The notes beneath the pieces are model-generated. The model ran no database searches. It was not told the origin of the DNA and saw only the letters and a program-made list of their open reading frames with translations. The position numbers were made by a program, and so were the translations under genes. From Hymenobacter tibetensis (GTDB taxonomy: Bacteria; Bacteroidota; Bacteroidia; Cytophagales; Hymenobacteraceae): a DNA stretch of 64,000 bases. Where the stretch lies: the NCBI RefSeq assembly GCF_022827545.1, contig NZ_CP094669.1, positions 509,001-573,000 of the forward strand, written 5' to 3'. Below, in pieces: positions 52,759 through 60,890 of the stretch (position 1 is the first letter of the stretch; each line of letters starts with the position of its first letter).

Positions 52759-53697
52759 TCACCCCCTAGCCCCTTCTCCTTGGGAGGAGGTAGGCAGTGG
52801 AGCGGGTAATTTTCCAAACGTCAAGTTCACGTTGTAGAGTGCCACCGACAGCAAAATCACGCCATACGCCACAGCCTGCGTAAGCGTAGCCTCTTCCCCG
52901 AAATACAGAAAGGCCAGCGCGAAGCTCACAATAGGGTTTACGTACATCAGGATACCTACCGTACCAGAAGGCAAGGCGTTTAGGGCGTAGAGATTCAGAA
53001 ACAACGGCAGCACCGTGAACCCCACGCTCAGAACCGCCGTGTAAGTCAACAAATGAACATCCGTGAAGCCAACCAGGGGCGTCGCGCCCAGTAGCGGAGC
53101 CAAGGGGAGTACCAAAAGCGTAGCCAGCACGAGCTGTACCATCAGAAGCACCAGCCGGTCGTAGCCTTGCAGGCGGCGCTGCGTGATAAGATAGAACGCA
53201 TAGGTAAGCGCCACCACCAAACTCATAAGCAAGTTGCGCAAATCGCCTACTCCCAGCAGCGCGCAACTCAGCGCGCTTAGCGCAATAGCGGCCCATTGGG
53301 TGGCTCGTAGCTTTTCCCGTAGCAAGGCAAAGCCCAGCAAGGCCGTCAGGATAGGGCAGATGAGATAGGCAAAAGAGCCCGCCTGCACGCTCACTTCATT
53401 CACCACATAAATGAATAGCAGCCAGTTGGCCGTCAGAAGCAAGCCGCCTATCAGGGTACTGCCCCCTACACTGCGGCGCTCGGCGGCCGATGCTGCGCGC
53501 CACTGCCGAAGCGTGGTACGCACCGCCTCACGCCGGCCTAGCCCATGGATGAGTAGCAGCAACACCAACGAGAGCAAGATGCGGAAAAACAGAATTTGGC
53601 CGCTGGTGTAGGCTTGCAGCATCCGCAGTGGAATAGGGAAGAAGCCCCAGACAAGAAAAGCCGCCAGTGCGGCCAGGTGGTGACGAGAGAGTTTCAA
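52759..53697 (-). CDS. EamA/RarD-like drug/metabolite transporter
   Basis: 312 residues, ten membrane helices in two EamA repeats. The start (LSRHHLAALAAFLVWGFFPIPLRML) and FRILLSLVLLLL resemble RarD proteins. An export or exchange role for a small metabolite is likely, but the substrate is unknown. The only suitable start is TTG at 53697: the upstream frame closes within four codons, and no ATG lies near the first helix. It is 50 bp upstream of yfhO on the same strand, so they may share a transcript. The tail is Pro/Gly-rich. Confidence 0.85.
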   Translation of the reverse strand: MKLSRHHLAALAAFLVWGFFPIPLRMLQAYTSGQILFFRILLSLVLLLLIHGLGRREAVRTTLRQWRAASAAERRSVGGSTLIGGLLLTANWLLFIYVVNEVSVQAGSFAYLICPILTALLGFALLREKLRATQWAAIALSALSCALLGVGDLRNLLMSLVVALTYAFYLITQRRLQGYDRLVLLMVQLVLATLLVLPLAPLLGATPLVGFTDVHLLTYTAVLSVGFTVLPLFLNLYALNALPSGTVGILMYVNPIVSFALAFLYFGEEATLTQAVAYGVILLSVALYNVNLTFGKLPAPLPTSSQGEGARG

Positions 53698-53771
53698 AGT
53701 ATTAAATCAAGCAAAAGGAGCGCAAAGGTAACGCCTTCAGTTGCTTTATGCTGGATACTCAGCGCAATGCA

Positions 53772-54233
53772 CTATCGTGCACGACCAGTAACGCGAGTTG
53801 AATCCAGCCAAAAGGTGTCACGTACCATGGCCGGACGTGGCAGACCGCCAACGCCAACGGGCTGGTAGGTCAAGAGTAGCCGCTGGCGTCCTGCTTCGAA
53901 GTGAAACCAAAGTTCTGGACTGTGGTGCTCGGGTACGCCAAAGACGTGGAGAAAGTCTCCCGTAGCATAGCCGGTATAAGCTTCTATGCTAGCTAGGTTG
54001 TGGCACCCTATTTCGTTGATGTTGTACCGGCTGAGGGTGTCGTGTCCAATGCTGAGCACAGTAAGGCAAGGCTGGCCGTCGCTGTGCCGGTACCATTCGC
54101 CGCTGAATCGCCCTTCCGAATAGATAACTGCTGCTGGGGCCCCATAGACGGATTCTGGCGGTACCGCTGGCGTGGTACACCCCCAAGCGGCAAGCACAAG
54201 CAGAAAAACTGCTCGAATCCAATGCTTTTTCAT
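53772..54233 (-). CDS. Hypothetical lipoprotein
   Basis: 153 residues. The start MKKHWIRAVFLLVLAAWGC gives a lipobox with Cys19, so the product is probably lipid-anchored. The mature part is beta-rich and carries scattered Cys and Trp residues (GRFSGEWYRHSDGQPCLTV). No known domain is recognised. The reading frame continues upstream to 54443, but ATG 54233 begins the signal. It is monocistronic and divergent from murF-alr. Confidence 0.65.
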   Translation of the reverse strand: MKKHWIRAVFLLVLAAWGCTTPAVPPESVYGAPAAVIYSEGRFSGEWYRHSDGQPCLTVLSIGHDTLSRYNINEIGCHNLASIEAYTGYATGDFLHVFGVPEHHSPELWFHFEAGRQRLLLTYQPVGVGGLPRPAMVRDTFWLDSTRVTGRAR

Positions 54234-54474
54234 GAGTTGAAATTCGTGTGTTCCGGACGTCGAGTGCTCCTGCCGAGTGGTTGCTCTGGTATGCAGGCTT
54301 GGTGGTTGGTTTCCGTGGCATGTGCTATAGTACCACTTATGGTGGTCATGCTCAACGCTTCCGAGCTTTTGCATTGCATCTTCTTTTTGTTTTCTGCCCC
54401 CGGCGCCTAATACGAGGTGCCGTGTCTTGGTTTCAATAGTCAACGGCCCACCACAACTCCGGCTGTCCTAGCCG

Positions 54475-54482
54475 TACCTTTG
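54475..54482 (+). promoter_or_regulatory. -7 element just before murF-alr
   Basis: TACCTTTG matches TAnnTTTG and ends 4 bp before the first ATG (54487). Transcription would start at or next to the ATG, so the mRNA may be leaderless or begin inside the first codons (second ATG at 54490). No good -33 was found at 20 bp. Confidence 0.5.
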
Positions 54483-54486
54483 CCGC

Positions 54487-56985
54487 ATGATGCTTGATTT
54501 CGTCGACCTTCCGGCCCTCACCCACGGCACACTACTTCTGACACCTGCCGGTTCCGCTCCGGTTCATCAACTGCTACTGGACAGCCGCCGGGTAGGGCAG
54601 GCCGCTGGCAGCGTTTTCTTTGCCCTGCGCGGTCCTCAGCACAATGGCCATATCTATCTGCCCGAGCTGTATGAGCGCGGGGTACGGTTGTTTGTAGTAG
54701 ATAGCAACCAAGAAATACCGGGGGGCACACTGGCTTATCCGGGAGCCGGGTTCTTGTTGGTAGCAGACACTTTAGCGGCTCTGCAAACCATAGCGGCCAA
54801 GCATCGCCGCCGGTTCCGGCTGCCCGTCTTCGGTGTTACGGGCTCCAATGGCAAGACCATCGTGAAAGAATGGTTGGCGCAGTTGCTGGCTCCCGACGAG
54901 CTGATATGCAAAAGCCCTCGTTCTTACAATTCGCAAGTGGGGGTGCCGCTGAGTGTGTGGGAACTGAACCCTACGCACACGCTGGGCATTTTTGAAGCCG
55001 GTATTTCCGAACGGGGCGAAATGGCTCGCTTGGCTCGCGTGATACAGCCTACACTGGGCGTATTCACCAACATCGGTACCGCTCATGATGCAGGTTTCAC
55101 CGATCATCAGGAGAAGGTCGAGGAGAAAATGCAGCTGTTTCAAAACGTGGACACGCTTTTTTACTGCCTTGACCACGAGCTGATTCACGCTGCCGCCTGC
55201 CGTCACCTCTCCGAACACCAGACATTCACGTGGAGCCGCCAACAGCCGCACCTGGCGCATGTAGCCGTGACTGTAGCCGAAGCTTCCGCCGACCGCACAG
55301 TGGTACGCGTAAATCTGAGCCGCCCACGGCCCCAGGAGCACACCTTCACGCTACCTTTCGCTGATGAGCCTTCGGTGGAAAACGCCCTCCAGGCGCTATC
55401 GGTATTGCTCTGGCGGCAACTGCCCGCCACCGAAATCCAGCACCGCCTCGACCGGCTTCAACCGGTAGCCATGCGCCTGGAGATGAAACAGGCCCTCAAT
55501 GACTGTTACGTCCTCGACGACACTTACAACAACGACCTCGCTGGCCTCACCCTGGCCCTCGATGCCTTAGCCCGCCAGCCCCGGCGTGGCCGCCGCACCC
55601 TCATTCTGAGCGACGTCTTGGAATCTGGTTTGGCGGGCACTGAGCTGTATACCCGCGTGGCTGCGCAGCTAACGAGCCATGGCGTGGAGCGCTTGGTGGG
55701 CGTGGGACCTGAAATCAGGCAGCACCAAGTGGTGTTCGGCGGAGTGGAAAGTGTGTTTTATGATACCACCGACGACTTCTTGCGTCACCTCCGAACTGAC
55801 TCTTTCCGACAGGAAACTATCTTGGTGAAAGGCGCCCGCCGATTTGGTTTCGAGCGGATTGTGGCAGCTTTTCAACAGAAGATTCATGGTACTGTGCTAG
55901 AAGTGAACCTCGATGCGCTGGCTCAAAATCTCAACTTCTACCGTAGCCGCATTCAGCCGGGTACCAAACTCATGGTGATGGTGAAAGCCTTCGCCTACGG
56001 TAGCGGTTCCTACGAAGTAGCCAACCTGCTTCAGTTTCACCGCGCCGACTACCTCGCCGTAGCATACACCGACGAAGGCGTAAACCTGCGCCAGCATGGC
56101 ATTAGCCTGCCTATCATGGTGATGAACCCTTCGCCTGATGCTTTTCAAGTGCTGCGTCAGTACCATTTGGAGCCCGAAATTTATTCATTTGAGCGGCTCC
56201 AAGAGTACTTGGTTGCTGCTCGCCAGCAGCCCCTCCCTGCAATTCACCTCAAGTTGGATACTGGCATGCGCCGCCTAGGATTTAGCGAATCCGATGTGCC
56301 GGCTCTGTGCAGCTTGTTGCGTGAAAACGCGGCGCATTTGCGCGTAGCTAGCGCCCTTACGCACTTAGCTGGTGCTGATGAAGAACAACACAACAGCTTC
56401 TCCCAGCAACAGCTAGCCGCGTTCCACCGCATGACACCGTTGTTAGAAGCGGCGCTCGGCTATGCCATACTCAAACACGCCCTCAATTCGGCCGGTATCC
56501 TGCGTTTTCCTGATGCGCAACTGGATATGGTGCGCCTGGGCATCGGCCTCTACGGCGTGGAAGCTACTGGCCGGGAGCAAGGTGCTCTGCAACCCGTTAG
56601 CACACTTAGAACCACCATTTCACAGGTAAAAACGCTTCCTCCCGGCGAAACCGTTGGGTATGGCCGGCGTGGGCAAGCCGTTGAATACGAACGGCGCATT
56701 GCTACATTGGCCATCGGCTACGCCGACGGCTACGACCGGCGTTTCGGTAACGGGGCGGGTGAAGTGATGGTGCGGGGGCTTAGGGCTCCTTTGGTTGGCA
56801 ATGTATGCATGGATATGTGCATGGTTGACGTGACACACATTGCCGCCGCGCAGGCCGGCGACATAGCTGAGGTTTTCGGGCCACACCTGCCACTCCCAGA
56901 ACTAGCCAGTCGCATAGGCACCATTCCTTACGAGTTACTCACCAATGTAAGTGAGCGAGTGAAGCGAGTTTTTATTGCGGAATAG
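54487..56985 (+). CDS. murF-alr: Fused MurF (UDP-MurNAc-tripeptide D-Ala-D-Ala ligase) and alanine racemase
   Basis: 832 residues. The N-terminal 460 residues or so add D-Ala-D-Ala to the peptidoglycan precursor: P-loop GVTGSNGKT (117-124), ARVIQPTLGVFTNIGTAHDAGF for the central domain and DDTYNNDLAG for the C domain. The C-terminal 370 residues are alanine racemase, supplying the D-alanine: PLP lysine K500 in VMVKAFAYGSGS, IHLKLDTGMRRLGF, and GNVCMDMCMVDVTH with the tyrosine-side YADGYDRRFGNGAG. This fusion is characteristic of Bacteroidota. The first two codons are both ATG, directly after a -7 element. Both active sites look intact. Confidence 0.95.
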   Translation: MMLDFVDLPALTHGTLLLTPAGSAPVHQLLLDSRRVGQAAGSVFFALRGPQHNGHIYLPELYERGVRLFVVDSNQEIPGGTLAYPGAGFLLVADTLAALQTIAAKHRRRFRLPVFGVTGSNGKTIVKEWLAQLLAPDELICKSPRSYNSQVGVPLSVWELNPTHTLGIFEAGISERGEMARLARVIQPTLGVFTNIGTAHDAGFTDHQEKVEEKMQLFQNVDTLFYCLDHELIHAAACRHLSEHQTFTWSRQQPHLAHVAVTVAEASADRTVVRVNLSRPRPQEHTFTLPFADEPSVENALQALSVLLWRQLPATEIQHRLDRLQPVAMRLEMKQALNDCYVLDDTYNNDLAGLTLALDALARQPRRGRRTLILSDVLESGLAGTELYTRVAAQLTSHGVERLVGVGPEIRQHQVVFGGVESVFYDTTDDFLRHLRTDSFRQETILVKGARRFGFERIVAAFQQKIHGTVLEVNLDALAQNLNFYRSRIQPGTKLMVMVKAFAYGSGSYEVANLLQFHRADYLAVAYTDEGVNLRQHGISLPIMVMNPSPDAFQVLRQYHLEPEIYSFERLQEYLVAARQQPLPAIHLKLDTGMRRLGFSESDVPALCSLLRENAAHLRVASALTHLAGADEEQHNSFSQQQLAAFHRMTPLLEAALGYAILKHALNSAGILRFPDAQLDMVRLGIGLYGVEATGREQGALQPVSTLRTTISQVKTLPPGETVGYGRRGQAVEYERRIATLAIGYADGYDRRFGNGAGEVMVRGLRAPLVGNVCMDMCMVDVTHIAAAQAGDIAEVFGPHLPLPELASRIGTIPYELLTNVSERVKRVFIAE

Positions 56986-57159
56986 CATTATTCATTTTAT
57001 GGGTATATAATAATTGTTAATGAGTCCTTTGAATTAGACTAAAGCGAAGAGATATATCTATCTTGCGTGAAAGTAAATACATAGCCTAATTGGCTGTAAG
57101 TCGCTTTCTTTCACCTAAGTCAGATTATTTAGTCCTATTTCTCTACTCTCTTTGGTTTT
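56986..57159. other. AT-rich spacer after murF-alr
   Basis: 174 bp, clearly more AT-rich than the flanking genes, with no terminator stem and no gene. It should contain the promoter of the alpha/beta hydrolase gene. Confidence 0.4.
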
Positions 57160-58557
57160 ATGAAGAAGTCTGTCCACGCATTACTCATGCACGTGTGGCT
57201 GCCTGTGCTGTTGCTATGGGTATTAAGCGCGCCAGCCGCAGTGGCTGCCCCAACCTTGGACGGGTTGTGGAAAGGACCCCTAAAAATGCCTGGAGGGGAA
57301 CTTGAGGTAATATTCCGGTTGGTTAGCCTAACAGGTGGCTCTTATTTTGCTACCATGGACGTGCCTCTCCAGCGGGTCAGCCGGATGTCGGTGCAAGTGG
57401 AAGTACGCGGTGATACGGTTATGTTTGCGGCCGATGAAGCCGGTAGCCGTTTTGTTGGGCAATTGGCGGCTGATGGCAAGCAGGTAAAAGGCACTTGGCA
57501 CCAACCTGGCTACCAGTGTCCACTGACGTTGACTTTTGCGCCCTCTGCTATTAACACGGCCCCAAAGGCGCGTCTTACTCCACCTTACCGCGAGGAAGAA
57601 GTTGCGTATACCAACGTGCCAGTCAATCTGAAGCTAGGCGGTATGCTTACAATACCTGCCGGGCCCGGGCCATTCCCAGCAGTGGTATTGGTATCAGACA
57701 CGGGTCCTCAGGACCGGGATGCCACCACAGGCGATTATCGTCCCCTAGGTACTTTAGCCGACTTCCTTACCCGTCGTGGCATTGCTGTCCTACGCTTCGA
57801 CGATCGGGGTGTTGGAGCATCCGCGGGTGATTTCTCTAGCGTTACTGTCTCCGACTTAACGAGTGATGTGCAGGCTGGTCTGAACTATCTGCGGGCCCGC
57901 CCCGAGATAGATATTACGCATATCGGCGTAGTGGGGCACGGGCAAGGAGGAAACGTGGCTTTATTGACCGCCGCATTGCCATTGCCTCCCGCTTTCGCCG
58001 TAACGCTAGGGGCTTATGGCCTCCCTGGTAATACCATCATTCTGCAGCAGCAAAAAGAGCTGCTGCGTAAAATTGGTGTTCAGGAAACCGATATAGCAGT
58101 TTTCAGCAAGCAGCAGCAAGTCATGCAAGACGTGGTGCGGCAAACTCCCGATTCTAAGAAGGCCCGCGAGGTATTGATGAAAATGATGCGGCAGTATGAT
58201 GCCTCAATTGATAGTGTTACCGCCAGAAACCGTGCTGTTGAGCTAACTTCTGCCCGCTATCGTAATTTCTTGAACTTCAATCCGGCGATTCTGCTCAATG
58301 AAGTGAAATGCCCGGTACTGTTGCTAAATGGCGCCGCTGATACAGATGTAGCTGCTGACTCCAATCTGAGTGGGCTTACTAAAGCACTGACTGCTAACCA
58401 CAACATCACTACAAAAAAATTGTCTGGCGTCAATCATCTATTTCAAGCAGATCCTTCTGAGTGGGTACTGGTCAATGGCCAGCCACGCGAGACATTTTCA
58501 CCAGCGGCCCTAGAGCTCATCCGAAGTTGGATTACCAACCAAGCACAAACCAAGTAA
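57160..58557 (+). CDS. Secreted alpha/beta-hydrolase fold protein with nucleophile serine replaced by glycine
   Basis: 465 residues with signal peptide and an N-terminal beta domain of about 130 residues. A hydrolase domain follows: VSDTGPQDRDATTG (oxyanion area), GIAVLRFDDRGVGASAGDF, the elbow IGVVGHGQGGNVAL, and a late NGAADTDVAADSN with GVNHLF. In active members the elbow is G-x-S-x-G; here the centre is G261 (codon GGG), while the acid (Asp) and the histidine remain. So the classical serine nucleophile is missing. It may bind rather than cut its ligand, or use another mechanism. Everything else is intact, so decay looks unlikely. Confidence 0.88.
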   Translation: MKKSVHALLMHVWLPVLLLWVLSAPAAVAAPTLDGLWKGPLKMPGGELEVIFRLVSLTGGSYFATMDVPLQRVSRMSVQVEVRGDTVMFAADEAGSRFVGQLAADGKQVKGTWHQPGYQCPLTLTFAPSAINTAPKARLTPPYREEEVAYTNVPVNLKLGGMLTIPAGPGPFPAVVLVSDTGPQDRDATTGDYRPLGTLADFLTRRGIAVLRFDDRGVGASAGDFSSVTVSDLTSDVQAGLNYLRARPEIDITHIGVVGHGQGGNVALLTAALPLPPAFAVTLGAYGLPGNTIILQQQKELLRKIGVQETDIAVFSKQQQVMQDVVRQTPDSKKAREVLMKMMRQYDASIDSVTARNRAVELTSARYRNFLNFNPAILLNEVKCPVLLLNGAADTDVAADSNLSGLTKALTANHNITTKKLSGVNHLFQADPSEWVLVNGQPRETFSPAALELIRSWITNQAQTK

Positions 58558-58575
58558 CGCATCATAGTATCACAT

Positions 58576-58640
58576 AAGAACGGCTAGGCCGGCCCGGTGG
58601 ACACAGAGACTGTGTTTGCTGGGCCGGCCTAGCCGTTCTT
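58576..58640. terminator. Long cruciform hairpin between the hydrolase and OmpA genes
   Basis: AAGAACGGCTAGGCCGGCCC (58576-58595) is exactly complementary to GGGCCGGCCTAGCCGTTCTT (58621-58640), a 20-bp stem, with a smaller ACACA/TGTGT stem in the loop. It follows the hydrolase stop by about 20 bp. Confidence 0.65.
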
Positions 58641-58720
58641 ATATAGTGCTTAGTCAACCTCTAGTGCTTGCCTGCGTAAGCGTTGCAAATCTTCCTTTCC
58701 CAACTAATTATTGCTACGCC

Positions 58721-59341
58721 ATGAAAAAGAACCTGTTTTCTGTCCTCGCCCTGACGGCCCTATTAGCGTCTGGATGTAACGACCTAAAGAAGCCTGAGGA
58801 AAAAGATGAGCCACAAGAAGCCACTGCCGACACGGCAGTAGTATACCGCAAAGGTGCCACTGTTGCTGATGCTGCTGCCGGTGCGGCTAACTCTGTAGAC
58901 GCAGCCTGGGACATGACCAAAGCCAAACTGGCGGATGTAAAGTATGAGGAAATCGACCTACCCGAAATTTCGGTGCGTGGCGACGACAAGTACAGTGTAT
59001 ATAGCTTAGAGGAAACAGTTCTTTTCGACACCGACAAGGCTACCATCAAGCCTACTGCCACTCGTGCACTGTCCGAAATAGGAGGCTCTATTGGACGTCG
59101 TTATGGCAAAAGTCAGGTACGCGTTATGGGCTTCGCCGACTCGCGTGGTGACAAGAACTACAACAAAGAGCTAAGCGCCCAGCGTGCTGAAGCGGTAAAA
59201 AATTGGCTGACATCCAACGCCAGCATCGGCGCCGACCGGATTACACTGGAACCTATGGGTGAAAGCGCCCCAGTAGCGAGCAACGCCACTGCAGAAGGCC
59301 GCCAGCAAAACCGCCGGGTGGAAATTGCTGTGATTAAGTAA
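58721..59341 (+). CDS. OmpA-family peptidoglycan-binding lipoprotein
   Basis: 206 residues, lipoprotein signal MKKNLFSVLALTALLASGC with Cys19. A charged and Ala-rich middle is followed by an OmpA-like domain from about residue 100: VLFDTDKATIKPTATRALSEI, then VRVMGFADSRGDKNYNKELSAQRAEAV and GRQQNRRVEI. This domain normally binds the diaminopimelate part of peptidoglycan, holding the outer membrane to the wall. No beta-barrel is present, so it resembles Pal-type anchors. The ATG at 58721 starts the signal; the longer frame crosses the hairpin. Confidence 0.9.
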   Translation: MKKNLFSVLALTALLASGCNDLKKPEEKDEPQEATADTAVVYRKGATVADAAAGAANSVDAAWDMTKAKLADVKYEEIDLPEISVRGDDKYSVYSLEETVLFDTDKATIKPTATRALSEIGGSIGRRYGKSQVRVMGFADSRGDKNYNKELSAQRAEAVKNWLTSNASIGADRITLEPMGESAPVASNATAEGRQQNRRVEIAVIK

Positions 59342-59417
59342 AGCAACGAAACCAAAGCCGCTGACTAGAGTGTGCGCCTAGTGCAGAGCACAATCCGGTA
59401 GAACAGCTATATAGCAT

Positions 59418-59460
59418 ACACTAAAAAACCCACTGGTCATGCCAGTGGGTTTTTTAGTGT
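59418..59460. terminator. Bidirectional terminator after the OmpA gene
   Basis: ACACTAAAAAACCCACTGG pairs with CCAGTGGGTTTTTTAGTGT over 19 bp around a 5-nt loop. It serves the OmpA gene and the convergent 59511 gene. Confidence 0.92.
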
Positions 59461-59510
59461 AGTTAAGTGCAGAATCAGTGCTTAATTGACCAATCAGGGT
59501 TAACCTGTGA

Positions 59511-60410
59511 TTAGTCCTTGATTTGGTCTACTTCAGCCTTAATCATGGCGTTGTAGCGCTGGCCGTTGCTAGCTAGTGTTAGTAGAGTCCAGCCTTTACC
59601 CATGGTATAGCTCCAAGTGCGGCTTTCTTTGAATTCGAAAGTAGGACGCATAATCTGACCATAAGGAGTGTATGTGTCCATGAAGTTGGTGGTATAGAAC
59701 TTGTCACCGCTTACAATCCATTCCATGGCTACAAAGAACCCTTCGGTGGGCGCTTCGATGTTGTAGGGAGTTAAATCAATGGTGTACCACTCGCCACCTT
59801 TAGGAGCCGATACCACTACGTTTTCAGTGAGAATATCGGTATTTGGCGAATTGTAGTTACCATCGGCTTTGTAGAGACGTACCCGGAATGGTTCGCGTGG
59901 GAAACCGTTTTCGCCTATGTAGAATGATACAGAGCGTACGTTGCCAAGCTTCTTGTTTTTGTCGTTCTTCACGAAGAAGGCGTACTGGCTACCAGGCATA
60001 CCCTGAATCATGCCTTCGCCAGGCGTAGCTGATTTGGAGCCTAGAGAGAGGTCTTTCACCTTGCCCCCTTTTACGGTTACGTTGGCCAACTCAATCACTC
60101 GCTTAGGCACTTCAACAATCATGTCGGCCTGCGAAGCACCACGCTTCACTAGCACGGCCACGCGCTTGAAGCCGAGTGCAATTACGATGAGCGAGTCAGT
60201 AGCATTCTTTTCGGGTGCTGCTATCTGAAAGAAACCATATTCATTGGTTAGAGCCCCAGTTGATTCTTCCTTCAACCCAATCGAGGCAAAAGGGATGGGC
60301 TCTTTGGTCTTCTGGTCGACAATGCGACCGGACAGACGGTTCTCCTGGGCCATAGCCAATGCGGGGAGCAGTAGGAGAAACGAAACGAAAGTAAGTACGC
60401 GTTGGAGCAT
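59511..60410 (-). CDS. Secreted carboxypeptidase-regulatory-like domain protein
   Basis: 299 residues with signal MLQRVLTFVSFLLLLPALAMAQ. A carboxypeptidase-D regulatory-like beta-sandwich (about 25-105, SGRIVDQKTKEPIPFASIGL) is followed by a region without a known domain that is beta-rich (VRSVSFYIGENGF, GEWYTIDLTPYNIEAP). Such proteins occur in Bacteroidota as outer-membrane or periplasmic accessory proteins. No TonB receptor part is present. ATG 60410 begins the signal; the frame extends upstream to 60467. Confidence 0.8.
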   Translation of the reverse strand: MLQRVLTFVSFLLLLPALAMAQENRLSGRIVDQKTKEPIPFASIGLKEESTGALTNEYGFFQIAAPEKNATDSLIVIALGFKRVAVLVKRGASQADMIVEVPKRVIELANVTVKGGKVKDLSLGSKSATPGEGMIQGMPGSQYAFFVKNDKNKKLGNVRSVSFYIGENGFPREPFRVRLYKADGNYNSPNTDILTENVVVSAPKGGEWYTIDLTPYNIEAPTEGFFVAMEWIVSGDKFYTTNFMDTYTPYGQIMRPTFEFKESRTWSYTMGKGWTLLTLASNGQRYNAMIKAEVDQIKD

Positions 60411-60552
60411 AAGTAGCAGGCTAGTGTTATATCCCAAAATTAAAATGATAATGCCGATTTCCGGCATGTTTTCTTAAAATATTTATAAAAATGCAATTAT
60501 GAGAAGGAATATTTATAAGGTTGAATTCGTCCGTGTACTTAATAGATATGAC

Positions 60553-60584
60553 TTTGGCTGAAACCTAAATGGGTTGTACCTTTG
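60553..60584 (+). promoter_or_regulatory. Bacteroidota promoter of feoAB
   Basis: TTTG (60553-60556) and TACCTTTG (60577-60584) with 20 bp between. Transcription would begin near 60591. This lies before the GTG at 60615 and after the TTG at 60582, which settles the feoA start. Confidence 0.8.
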
Positions 60585-60614
60585 TTTAAAGTAAGTCTAA
60601 ATAACCCAGCTACT

Positions 60615-60884
60615 GTGCCCATCCGCTCTGCCTCCGCCCAAACTGTTGTCGCTCCTCGTAGCGTGAAAGATCTGCGCCTAGGCGAAAGCGGCACAATTTG
60701 CTGCCTGAAGGACCCAGAAATGGCTCTTAAGCTGTTGGAAATGGGGTGCATTCCAGGCACGCAGGTACGGCTCAATAGCCGAGCACCGTTAGGTTGTCCT
60801 ATTACGTTAGTGGTAGGAGAAGCCGCCGATTACACCTTGTCGCTGCGGGTGAGTGAAGCAGCCACTATACTATTGAAGGAGTAA
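60615..60884 (+). CDS. feoA: Ferrous iron transport protein A
   Basis: About 89 residues from GTG 60615, with an SH3-like FeoA fold: LRLGESGTICCLKDPEMALKLLEMGCIPGTQVRL, split into two beta-strands and a helix, ending LSLRVSEAATILL. FeoA assists FeoB, the ferrous iron pump, in the cytosol. A longer frame to TTG 60582 is rejected because that codon lies within the -7 element of the promoter. The gene is separated from feoB by 6 bp, and the two form one operon, probably iron-controlled, though no Fur-type site was confirmed. Confidence 0.9.
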   Translation: MPIRSASAQTVVAPRSVKDLRLGESGTICCLKDPEMALKLLEMGCIPGTQVRLNSRAPLGCPITLVVGEAADYTLSLRVSEAATILLKE

Positions 60885-60890
60885 CCGCGC

